In this document: piece after piece, positions 17,780 through 25,812 of the stretch
Position numbering within the stretch: the first letter of the stretch is position 1
Layout of the letters: each line of letters opens with the position of its first letter
Assembly: GCA_020072965.1 (NCBI GenBank)
Contig: JAIQFY010000001.1
Span: 186,001-250,000, forward strand
DNA: 64,000 nt
Direction of reading: 5' to 3'
Source of the DNA: Terriglobia bacterium
Lineage (GTDB): Bacteria > Acidobacteriota > Terriglobia > JAIQFV01
Position numbers and translations under genes: made by a program
Notes under the pieces: model-generated
Told to the model about the DNA's origin: nothing
The model's input: only the letters and a program-made list of their open reading frames with translations
The model's database searches: none

Positions 17780-18006
17780 TCCACACCGGGCGATGGTCGA
17801 GGACCGCGGCCAGGGAATGCGCAGGGGGGACTACGATGAATCATGAGTTGGTTCCTTGTTGGATTACTTCCACCGCGGGTGAGGGCCGACGTTGGAAGAA
17901 CCCTGGCCTCGAATTCTCAGATGGGACTAATCGAGAAAGGTCGCTCAGCAAGTAAGGATTTGTTCTTGGAAGGTCATTAGTTCAGAAGATCAGAAAGGCC
18001 AAATCG

Positions 18007-19236
18007 ATGCCAACAACAGTAAAGAAGGTGGTGCTAGCTTATTCCGGTGGGCTTGACACATCCATCATCATTCCCTGGCTCAAAGAGAACTACAGTTGCG
18101 AGATCATTGCCATGGCGGCTAATGTGGGTCAGGTCGAAGAACTTGACGGGGTGCGGGAGAAGGCACTCTCGACGGGGGCCTCGAAGGTCTACATTGAAGA
18201 CCTCCGGGAGGAGTTTGCGCGGGATTACATCTGGCCCACCCTTCGTGCCGGCGCCGTCTACGAATCCAAGTACCTGTTGGGAACTTCCTTTGCGCGGCCC
18301 GCCATCGCAAAGCGCCAAGTCGAAATTGCGTTGATCGAGGGCGCGGATGCCGTGGCGCATGGGTGCACGGGCAAAGGCAATGACCAAGTGCGGTTCGAAC
18401 TCGCTTACAAAGCCCTGGCCCCTCAGCTCAAGGTGATCGCCCCTTGGCGCGAATGGTCGATTCAATCGAGAGAAGATGCGATCGATTATGCGGAAGCCCG
18501 GAAGATCCCGATTACGGTCTCAAAGGAGAAGATATACAGCCGTGACAGGAATCTTTGGCATGTGTCCCATGAGGGGGGACGTCTTGAGAACCTGAACAAT
18601 GACCCTGAAAGTTCCATGTGGATGATCACGTTGTCCCCGCAAGAAGCCCCCGACCGGCCCGCGCGGGTGACCATTGGGTTCGAGCGAGGAACCCCCGTAA
18701 ACGTCAATGGCGTTCGGCTGGGCCCGGTCGAACTGCTGGAGATCCTCAATGCCATCGGCGGTGAGAATGCCATTGGACGGATTGATCTGGTCGAGAACCG
18801 GCTGGTGGGAATCAAGTCGCGGGGTTGCTACGAGACGCCCGGTGGAACCCTCTTACACATCGCCCACCACGAACTCGAGTCTTTGTGTCTCGACCGTGAG
18901 TCCTTGCATCTCAAGGAACAACTGGCGATTCGATATGCGGAGCTGGTTTACTATGGCCAGTGGTTTACCCCCCTGCGAGAAGCCTTGGACGCGTTTGTGA
19001 ATGAAACCCAAAGGACCGTGACCGGCGAGGTGACCCTCGAAGTCTTCAAGGGCAATTGCTCTGTGATCCGACGCTCGTCTCCCTCTTCGCTTTATCGGGA
19101 AGATCTTTCTTCTTTCACGATGGGCGATACCTACAATCAGAAAGACGCCGAGGGCTTCATCAATTGCATGGGCCTTCCAATCAAAGTGAAAGCGATGCTG
19201 GATGGGAAATCCGAAGCAGTCAAGACGACTAACTAG
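18007..19236 (+). CDS. argG: Argininosuccinate synthase ArgG
   Basis: ArgG joins citrulline and aspartate using ATP. The 409-residue protein opens with the PP-loop [18 protein letters not shown]. It contains [20 protein letters not shown] and [17 protein letters not shown], both diagnostic of the family. The upstream gap contains GGTCATTAG-type AT-rich sequence and a weak ribosome site (AGAAAGG), but no convincing promoter. It may be read through from argD. Its 3' end overlaps the argH start by 35 bp. Confidence 0.97.
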   Translation: MPTTVKKVVLAYSGGLDTSIIIPWLKENYSCEIIAMAANVGQVEELDGVREKALSTGASKVYIEDLREEFARDYIWPTLRAGAVYESKYLLGTSFARPAIAKRQVEIALIEGADAVAHGCTGKGNDQVRFELAYKALAPQLKVIAPWREWSIQSREDAIDYAEARKIPITVSKEKIYSRDRNLWHVSHEGGRLENLNNDPESSMWMITLSPQEAPDRPARVTIGFERGTPVNVNGVRLGPVELLEILNAIGGENAIGRIDLVENRLVGIKSRGCYETPGGTLLHIAHHELESLCLDRESLHLKEQLAIRYAELVYYGQWFTPLREALDAFVNETQRTVTGEVTLEVFKGNCSVIRRSSPSSLYREDLSSFTMGDTYNQKDAEGFINCMGLPIKVKAMLDGKSEAVKTTN

Positions 19237-20644
19237 GCGAGGGCCCTCACTCCCGAGACATTTATGGGGAGGCCGCTTCCAGGAGTCAGCGGCGCCGGAG
19301 TTCTCCCGGCTGAACAACTCATTTCCCTTTGATCATCGACTGCTCCCTTTTGACATCGAGGGAAGCGTCGCTTATTCAAAAGCCCTTCAACGAGCCGGCG
19401 TCCTCAACAGAAAGGAGGCAGCGGCGATTCGCAGGGCGCTCCAGTCGATAGAATTGAATTGCTCCAATCGCCCCCGGCTAATCCGCGATGCCCTCGCGAA
19501 GTACGAAGATGTGCACTCTTTTGTCGAGGCGAAGTTAATCGAGCAAGTCGGAGAAAAGGGAAAGAAAATTCACACGGGGCGGAGTCGAAATGATCAGGTG
19601 GCATTGGATCTTCGCCTTTATTTGCGACACCATTGCAGGCATTTGTGCCGGAAGCTCGTCTTCCTGATGGAAACACTGACGGCCCATGCTCAAAGAGATT
19701 TGATGACGATTCTGCCGGGTTACACCCACCTGCAACGGGGACAGCCGGTGCTGTTGGCGCACTACTGGATGGCCTATTTCGAAATGTTTTCACGCGATTG
19801 GGAGCGGATGAAAACGACCCTAGGGCATATCAATGTGATGCCGTTGGGTTCCGGAGCACTCGCCGGAAGCGGATTTCCGATCGATCGCCGGTTTCTGGCA
19901 AAGGAGTTAGGATTTCAGTCGATAACCAGAAATAGTCTCGATGCCGTGAGTGACCGCGATTTTGCGGCCGAATTCCTTTTTAACGGTTCACTCCTGATGA
20001 TGCACCTGAGCCGGCTCGCCGAGGACTTAATAATATTTTCTACGACGGAATTTGATTTCATCGAGCTGAGCGATGCCGTCACCTCCGGCAGCAGCCTGAT
20101 GCCGCAAAAAAAGAATCCGGATGCCCTGGAGCTGATCCGGGCGAAGGCGGCTCGGGTCTATGGAAACCTGGTGCAGATGCTCGTCATCCTGAAGGCTTTG
20201 CCCCTCTCATACAACAAAGATCTTCAGGAAGACAAGGAATGCATCTTCGACACCGTGGAGACGCTCGACATGGTGCTGGAGGCGATTCCCTTGGTGCTCC
20301 GGACACTCAAGGTCAAAACGCAGAAAATGAAGCAGGCCGCAGAATCCGGGTTCCTGAACGCCACCGAGTGTGCGGACTATCTGGTTCGGAGGGGCCTCCC
20401 CTTCCGGGCCGCCCATGAAACAGTTGGAAAGGTGATTCTGTATGCGCTTCAGCGCGGGCTTCCCCTGGAAAAATTGAGCCTGAGGGAGTTCAAGTTGTAC
20501 TCGCCGTTGTTTGGTCCAGACATCTTTGACGCCATCCACTTGAAACGCTGTATCGAGAGCAAATCTCTGCAGGGAGGTACTGCAACGATCCATGTCAAGA
20601 GAGCCATTGAAGATGCAAGACGCTACATTGCCCGAATTCAGTAG
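19202..20644 (+). CDS. argH: Argininosuccinate lyase ArgH
   Basis: ArgH cleaves argininosuccinate to arginine and fumarate. The 480-residue protein has [39 protein letters not shown] and the superfamily signature [18 protein letters not shown]. The only usable in-frame start before the conserved LWGGRFQE is ATG 19202, inside argG. This gives an extra 20 or so N-terminal residues compared with many homologues and a 35-bp overlap. The 3' end overlaps the acetyltransferase gene. Confidence 0.96.
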   Translation: MGNPKQSRRLTRRGPSLPRHLWGGRFQESAAPEFSRLNNSFPFDHRLLPFDIEGSVAYSKALQRAGVLNRKEAAAIRRALQSIELNCSNRPRLIRDALAKYEDVHSFVEAKLIEQVGEKGKKIHTGRSRNDQVALDLRLYLRHHCRHLCRKLVFLMETLTAHAQRDLMTILPGYTHLQRGQPVLLAHYWMAYFEMFSRDWERMKTTLGHINVMPLGSGALAGSGFPIDRRFLAKELGFQSITRNSLDAVSDRDFAAEFLFNGSLLMMHLSRLAEDLIIFSTTEFDFIELSDAVTSGSSLMPQKKNPDALELIRAKAARVYGNLVQMLVILKALPLSYNKDLQEDKECIFDTVETLDMVLEAIPLVLRTLKVKTQKMKQAAESGFLNATECADYLVRRGLPFRAAHETVGKVILYALQRGLPLEKLSLREFKLYSPLFGPDIFDAIHLKRCIESKSLQGGTATIHVKRAIEDARRYIARIQ

Positions 20645-21125
20645 TCAGGAGCAACCCCAGGCGTCACCCGAATTCGCGATCCGTGGTGCGCGGCTGTCGG
20701 ACGCGGCTGCCATTCAATCGATCATCGAAACCTACGCCCGTCAGAGGCTGATGCTCCCGCGTTCTCTCATGCAGATCTATGAAAACGTACGTGATTACTG
20801 GGTGGCACTGGATGACGGGAAGGTTGTGGGAGTGGGAGCCCTGCATTGTTTCTGGGAGGACCTCGTGGAGCTCCGGGCCCTCGCCGTGGCCCCCGCCTAC
20901 AAAGACCTCGGTCTCGGTCGCGAGATCGTGCTTCGCCTGATCGAAGAAGCTCGGGCGATGGGGGCGTCCAAGGTCTTTGCCTTCACATACATTCCCCAGT
21001 TCTTTTCAAAATTCGGGTTTGAACAGGTGCCGCATCACAGCCTTCCACTAAAGGTCTGGAAGGATTGCATCAATTGCTCCTACTTCAACAATTGCAACGA
21101 GATCGCGATGATCAAAAGACTCTGA
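20592..21125 (+). CDS. GNAT acetyltransferase, probable short N-acetylglutamate synthase
   Basis: This is a single GNAT domain of up to 177 residues, or 170 if it starts at ATG 20613. The acetyl-CoA site is visible as LRALAVAPAYKDLGLGREIV, followed by RLIEEARAMGASKVFAFTY and FFSKFGFEQV. KVWKDCINCSYFNNCNEIAM at the C-terminus is typical of short ArgA-like enzymes that acetylate glutamate in cyanobacteria, actinobacteria and others. It overlaps argH and so almost certainly belongs to the arginine operon. ArgJ, which can also make N-acetylglutamate, lies downstream, so this enzyme may prime the cycle. Other GNAT substrates are not excluded. Confidence 0.8.
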   Translation: MSREPLKMQDATLPEFSSQEQPQASPEFAIRGARLSDAAAIQSIIETYARQRLMLPRSLMQIYENVRDYWVALDDGKVVGVGALHCFWEDLVELRALAVAPAYKDLGLGREIVLRLIEEARAMGASKVFAFTYIPQFFSKFGFEQVPHHSLPLKVWKDCINCSYFNNCNEIAMIKRL

Positions 21126-21186
21126 CGCGGAGGGCCCTTCCGGCTCAAGGCCTCCGGCGGGTTTTGTTCTTTCTTCTTATTTTCTC

Positions 21187-21214
21187 TTTACAAATACGAA
21201 TTCCTCGCCATAAT
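21187..21214 (+). promoter_or_regulatory. Possible promoter for the BNR-repeat gene
   Basis: TTTACA (21187-21192) and CATAAT (21209-21214) are 16 bp apart and end 18 bp before the ATG. A weak GGAGGGCC/GGCCTCC hairpin followed by T-rich sequence (21129-21185) sits just upstream and may end the argGH transcript. Confidence 0.35.
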
Positions 21215-21232
21215 TCAATCTCTTGTGTCGGT

Positions 21233-23290
21233 ATGAAAGCAATCAAATCCCAATTTATATTTGCAGGGTTGTTCCTGTCTTGTTTGTTGTGCCCCGCCGG
21301 CTCCCCAGCTCAATGGCGATCGTTGGGCCCATTCGGGGGAGATGTCCGGTCGCTGGTGCAGGATCCCAGTGAACCCACGCGTCTTTATCTCGGGACCGCT
21401 GACAGTCAAATTTTCGTGTCAACGAATGATGGCGCCCACTGGGAGCGCATGGCGACGGTGGCGCCACGGTCTGACTTCATTGTAGATCACATTGTGATGG
21501 ATCCTGCTCAACCCGGCCGAATTTATGCCGGCGTGTGGTCAGTGACCTACAACGACGAGGGCGGGGTCTTTGTCAGCACGGACTCGGGAGTGACGTGGAA
21601 GGAACTGGCGGGGATGAGAGGACAATCCGTCCGTGCCCTGGCGATGGCCCCCTCCAATCACGAGATCCTCGTGGCCGGTACCCTTCAGGGAGTATTTGAA
21701 ACCACCGATGGCGGTCAGTCCTGGAAACAGATTTCTCCTCCCCACCATGTGGAGATTCGAAATGTCGAATCGATCGCCATCGATCCCCGGGATCCGAGCA
21801 TCATCTATGCGGGGACGTGGCACCTTCCCTGGAAAACAACCGATGGGGGAAAATCATGGTTTCAGATCCATCGCGGGATGATCGAAGATTCGGACGTCTT
21901 CGCCATTTTTATCCATCCGACTATTCCAGACAGCCTGCTTCTCAGCGCTTGCAGCGGAATCTACGGAACCACCAATGGCGGCACTCTTTGGTCAAAGTTC
22001 AAGGGAATTCCTCCCTCCAGTCGCCGCACTCGCTCCATCGTCGCCGATCCCGGTGATCCGAAAGTCATTTACGCCGGTACAACCGAAGGATTGTGGAAGA
22101 CAGTGGATAGTGGCGCCGTATGGACCCGGATGACCTCCCCTTCGCTGACGGTGAATTCGATTGTCATCGATTCCACGAACCATTCCCGGATCCTTTTAGC
22201 CACCGATGATTCTGGAGTCTTGATGAGCACTGACTCGGGACGCGGATTCACTCCCCTCAACGACGGGTTCACCAGCCGGGCTGTCTCCTCAGTTCTTTTT
22301 GATCGCCGGACGCAGGGAAACATTTACTTGGCAGTTTTATATGACTACGAAAAAGGCGGTGTATTCCGGACCGAGAATGGCGGCATCTCCTGGAGGCAAC
22401 TGATCGACGGCTTGACCTCCACGGACGTGCATACCCTTTTCCAGTCGCCGACTGACTCGTCAATCTGGGCTGGAACTTCAGATGGGGCATTTGTCTTAAT
22501 CGCCTCGACAGGGCGTTGGCGGCGAGCGGATCTGGTTGTTGGCTTGCAGCCCGCTTCCTCCACCCAGGCCCGACCCACTTCCGGGCTCTCGAGAACCTTA
22601 GGCGGCGTGGCGGGGTTCTCGGGTGACCCGGCGTCCGGCCATTCCTTCTATGCTGCCACTCAGCGAGGACTCTTTGTCTCCCGCGATTCCGGTGTAAGCT
22701 GGAAGCGGCTCGCACCACCCGCACGAAGCGGCAGTGGAAGCGCCGTCCTTGCTTTATCGGATGGGCGGATCCTTTACGCCACCTCCGCCGGTCTATTTTT
22801 CTCGAGAGATCAAGGGGTGCATTGGAATGCGATCCCTCTTGAAGACAGCCCGACCTCAATCCATTCTCTCGTTGCTCTCCCGGATAATGAAGAGATTCTC
22901 CTGATGGCGACAGAGCGGGGTGTTTACCAATCCATCGATGGCGGCGCAACCTGGATGCGCTCGGGGATCGGCCTGCCCCACTCCGATATTGCGGATATCC
23001 GCTTTGATACCCACGACGGGGTTGAAGTCTACGTGACTGAATCTCACATGGGGTCGGTTTATCATTCCCCCAATCGTGGAGAAACTTGGGATTGGGTCAA
23101 ACCCTTTCCGGAAATGGGACTGAAGTGCCGGTCGATTCTTCCGGATCCTCTCGATCCATCGCATGTTTACGCGTTGTTCTTCCGCGAAGGATTGTACTCA
23201 TTGGACGTCGGGACCTTTTCAAAATTGAAGAGCTCGCAATGGGGCGACCACCCCAGGAGCTCGCGGAACGTTAATGACCAACCCAAGTGA
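21233..23290 (+). CDS. Secreted BNR/sortilin-type beta-propeller protein
   Basis: The 685-residue protein has a signal peptide (FIFAGLFLSCLLCPAGSPAQ). It has about eleven repeats of the Asp-box type, such as VFVSTDSGVTWKEL, VFETTDGGQSWKQI, LWKTVDSGAVWTRM, LFVSRDSGVSWKRL and VYQSIDGGATWMRS. These are the BNR/VPS10-like repeats that form beta-propellers in exported bacterial proteins. No glycosidase active-site residues can be assigned. The ATG at 21233 follows a possible promoter; a longer frame from 21065 would overlap the acetyltransferase. It interrupts the arginine genes, and its 3' end overlaps argJ by 17 bp, so argJ may be coexpressed with it. The function is unknown. Confidence 0.85.
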   Translation: MKAIKSQFIFAGLFLSCLLCPAGSPAQWRSLGPFGGDVRSLVQDPSEPTRLYLGTADSQIFVSTNDGAHWERMATVAPRSDFIVDHIVMDPAQPGRIYAGVWSVTYNDEGGVFVSTDSGVTWKELAGMRGQSVRALAMAPSNHEILVAGTLQGVFETTDGGQSWKQISPPHHVEIRNVESIAIDPRDPSIIYAGTWHLPWKTTDGGKSWFQIHRGMIEDSDVFAIFIHPTIPDSLLLSACSGIYGTTNGGTLWSKFKGIPPSSRRTRSIVADPGDPKVIYAGTTEGLWKTVDSGAVWTRMTSPSLTVNSIVIDSTNHSRILLATDDSGVLMSTDSGRGFTPLNDGFTSRAVSSVLFDRRTQGNIYLAVLYDYEKGGVFRTENGGISWRQLIDGLTSTDVHTLFQSPTDSSIWAGTSDGAFVLIASTGRWRRADLVVGLQPASSTQARPTSGLSRTLGGVAGFSGDPASGHSFYAATQRGLFVSRDSGVSWKRLAPPARSGSGSAVLALSDGRILYATSAGLFFSRDQGVHWNAIPLEDSPTSIHSLVALPDNEEILLMATERGVYQSIDGGATWMRSGIGLPHSDIADIRFDTHDGVEVYVTESHMGSVYHSPNRGETWDWVKPFPEMGLKCRSILPDPLDPSHVYALFFREGLYSLDVGTFSKLKSSQWGDHPRSSRNVNDQPK

Positions 23291-24506
23291 GCGTTGGACG
23301 GAAATCCAGGGTGGCGTGACGACACCGCTGAAGTATCAGGCCGCTGCCATCTCTGCGGGAATCAAACCCGGCTCGACGAAAAAGGATTTGGCAATCCTGT
23401 TCAGTGAATCGCCTTCATTGGCCGCCGCGCTCTTCACGCGAAACCGTGTCGCGGCGGCTCCTGTGCTCGTTTCCCGCAGGCTCCTTTCAGAAGCGCGTGG
23501 AAGTGTGCGCGCCCTCATCGTGAATTCCGGGAATGCGAATGCCTGCACGGGAAGGCGTGGAATTCGCGATGCCGAGTCCATGGCCGAGCTGACGGCGGAC
23601 GCGTTGAATGTACCCGCCGGGTCTGCCCTTGTGGCGTCGACGGGAGTGATCGGCCTGGCGCTCCCCATGGATCGAATCACCGGCGGTATCCCGGACGTTG
23701 TCGAGAAGCTCTCAAATCATGGCGGATCCGATTTTTCTGAGGCCATCCTGACCACCGATACCCGGAAAAAAAGTTGCGTCGTGCAGTCCTTGATCGGGGG
23801 CCGACCGGTCACCATCGCCGGCGTTGCAAAAGGAGCAGGGATGATTCAGCCTCGGCTGGCGACGATGTTGGCCTTTGCCACAACGGATGCAAGCCTCTCA
23901 CTTCCGCTTTTGAAGAAAGCGTTGCACCATGCCGCGAAGGTTTCCTTCAACCGGGTCACCGTGGACGGCGATACCTCGACCAATGATTCTCTCTTCCTGC
24001 TTGCGAACGGGGCGAGCGGTGCCCGTGCGATCTCAAAGGAGGACAGATGGTTTGACCATTTCCAGCACGGACTTACCCAGGTGTGCACTTCACTTGCCAG
24101 ACAGATTGCGCAAGATGGCGAGGGATCGACGAAATTCATTGCCGTCAGTGTCCATGAGGGCCGGACCGTCAGGGAGTGCGAGCAGATCGCAAGGACCATC
24201 GCCAACTCGCCCCTTGTCAAAACGGCGATCGCCGGGGCCGATGCCAATTGGGGACGCATCATCTGCGCGGCGGGATACTCCGGAGTGCCCTTCGACCCGG
24301 ACCGCTTGAACATCGCCTTGAACGGTCTCCAGGTGTGCCGCCACGGCCAGCCCACCGGGTTCGATGAACGGCGGGCCAAGGAGCTGCTCCAGAAGCCGGA
24401 AGTTCAGATTGATGTCACCCTCGGACGTGGGCGCCAGTCGGCCACAGTTTGGACTTGCGATTTGACCGAGGACTACATCAAAATAAACGCCTTGTACCGG
24501 ACCTGA
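23274..24506 (+). CDS. argJ: Bifunctional ornithine acetyltransferase/N-acetylglutamate synthase ArgJ
   Basis: ArgJ recycles the acetyl group from acetylornithine to glutamate, and bifunctional forms also use acetyl-CoA. The 410-residue proenzyme shows NSGNANACTGRRG, VASTGVIGLALPMDRI, and the autocleavage region AKGAGMIQPRLATMLAF with the nucleophilic Thr near residue 197. NRVTVDGDTSTNDSLFL and ADANWGRIICAAGYSG follow. Self-cleavage into alpha and beta chains is expected. The start ATG lies inside the end of the BNR gene. Whether it is mono- or bifunctional cannot be told from sequence. Confidence 0.95.
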   Translation: MTNPSERWTEIQGGVTTPLKYQAAAISAGIKPGSTKKDLAILFSESPSLAAALFTRNRVAAAPVLVSRRLLSEARGSVRALIVNSGNANACTGRRGIRDAESMAELTADALNVPAGSALVASTGVIGLALPMDRITGGIPDVVEKLSNHGGSDFSEAILTTDTRKKSCVVQSLIGGRPVTIAGVAKGAGMIQPRLATMLAFATTDASLSLPLLKKALHHAAKVSFNRVTVDGDTSTNDSLFLLANGASGARAISKEDRWFDHFQHGLTQVCTSLARQIAQDGEGSTKFIAVSVHEGRTVRECEQIARTIANSPLVKTAIAGADANWGRIICAAGYSGVPFDPDRLNIALNGLQVCRHGQPTGFDERRAKELLQKPEVQIDVTLGRGRQSATVWTCDLTEDYIKINALYRT

Positions 24507-24605
24507 TCAACGTGGGCCTGCGCTGCGCACCTGCGGTGACGGACGAATCTTCCGATTTATTTAAATCATGAGGGTGGCCATGATAGAAAGCGAAGTGTCC
24601 ATATC

Positions 24606-25139
24606 ATGCCGAAATCAAAAATACTGAACTCGAAAAAGCTCTTCACGGGGAAATCGATCGAGCTGGTTCAAGATTATGTCGTGGAACCCAGCGGCCGATC
24701 GACCACGCGGGAGGTGGTTCGTCACCCGCCCGCCGTGGTTGTCCTCCCCATGATTAACAAGAGCGAAATCGTGCTGATCCGCCAGTACCGCTATGCGGTG
24801 GACGATTTTCTCTGGGAGCTGCCGGCGGGGAGCGTGGAAAACGGCGAATCGATTCTCGAGGCGGGAGGCCGTGAGTTGGAAGAGGAAACCGGCTATCGTG
24901 CAGGCGTCGTGTCGGAGCTCGCCAAGTTCTACTCAGCGCCCGGATTTACCGATGAACAAATGCACCTGATCCTGGCATCCCAACTGACCAAAACGGAGGC
25001 GCACCCCGACAGCGACGAGAGCATTGAGTGTCATGCCATCTCCCGGGAGAAGGTGTTTGCGATGTTGTTCGGCGGCGACATTATCGATGCCAAGACAATT
25101 GCCGGACTCCTGCTGGCAAAATCCAAGCTGAATCTTTGA
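24606..25139 (+). CDS. NUDIX hydrolase, ADP-ribose pyrophosphatase type
   Basis: The 177-residue protein has a complete NUDIX box at about residues 75-97: GSVENGESILEAGGRELEEE followed by TGYRAG. The preceding strand VLIRQYRYAVDDFLWELPAG and the following FYSAPGFTDEQMHLILA are typical of ADP-ribose pyrophosphatases (NudF-like). The likely reaction is hydrolysis of ADP-ribose to AMP and ribose 5-phosphate. A different nucleotide-sugar substrate is possible. It starts about 100 bp after argJ and is followed by a small conserved-looking gene. Confidence 0.9.
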   Translation: MPKSKILNSKKLFTGKSIELVQDYVVEPSGRSTTREVVRHPPAVVVLPMINKSEIVLIRQYRYAVDDFLWELPAGSVENGESILEAGGRELEEETGYRAGVVSELAKFYSAPGFTDEQMHLILASQLTKTEAHPDSDESIECHAISREKVFAMLFGGDIIDAKTIAGLLLAKSKLNL

Positions 25140-25183
25140 GCTGCAATGCCGGCAAAGGACTTCCGAAGTCCTCCTGCGAAACG

Positions 25184-25381
25184 ATGACGCCGACCAGGAA
25201 ATCAGCGACTCGTTCGAGCGATAAGGGGGCCTTGTACGACCAACCTCCCTATAGCAAAGAGGGGGTGGATCTGACGTTGATTCGATGGATGCTTTCCCTC
25301 ACTCCGGCAGAGCGTTTGGAGGTCCTGCAGCAGAATGTGCAATCCCTCTTGAAGCTTCGTAACGACGAATCCAAAGCCTGA
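25184..25381 (+). CDS. Small 65-residue protein of unknown function
   Basis: An ATG at 25184 opens a 65-residue frame with the core VDLTLIRWMLSLTPAERLEV followed by LQQNVQSLLKLRN. Short proteins with this TLIRWMLxLTPxERL helix are common in environmental bacteria, often beside nucleotidyltransferase genes, which supports a real gene. It is probably a helical protein. A longer frame extends back into the NUDIX gene and is not credible. Confidence 0.65.
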   Translation: MTPTRKSATRSSDKGALYDQPPYSKEGVDLTLIRWMLSLTPAERLEVLQQNVQSLLKLRNDESKA

Positions 25382-25708
25382 TTTTCTCGAAATTCTGCGA
25401 ACCATCCACGTTCATACAGGTTTTGTCTTTGTGGGTGGTTCTTGTGCCGTGTTTCATGGGTCACCCTCGCCGCACTCGAATCCCGGCCAATCGGGGTGGG
25501 CGTGATCGGCCTTAGCGTACTCTCCCCTGTAAACTGCCGGACTGTCTTTGAAATCTGAGCGGGCCGCTGAAGGGACTTCGACTTCAGACAGGCCTCTAAG
25601 ACCAGGAATCCGCTAACTCGATCCCCCTCCAGACAATCCCTTCTGGAAAGAAGGGTCTCCCGTTCCCCGGGAACCACCGATAGGCGATTTATCAAAAACA
25701 TCCTTCCT
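25382..25708. other. Gene-free leader before the uvrA promoter
   Basis: About 330 bp without a convincing frame on either strand. Several short complementary segments occur, but I see no recognised riboswitch, repeat family or terminator with a T-run. Confidence 0.5.
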
Positions 25709-25737
25709 TTGACAACCGCGCCAGTTCGATTTATAAT
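25709..25737 (+). promoter_or_regulatory. Consensus sigma-70 promoter of uvrA
   Basis: TTGACA (25709-25714) and TATAAT (25732-25737) match the consensus at all twelve positions, with the ideal 17-bp spacer, about 75 bp before the uvrA ATG. No LexA-type box was recognised around it. Confidence 0.8.
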
Positions 25738-25812
25738 CGTCCATTTATGAGGGTGGCCGGACGGGATACCATCAGGCCGCCACTTTAATTGCGGAGCGGG
25801 CAGAGCCTTCGG

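Noticed and set aside
17780-18006. Search for a remnant of argF between argD and argG
   Set aside because: No frame in this gap shows the carbamoyl-phosphate or ornithine motifs of the enzyme.
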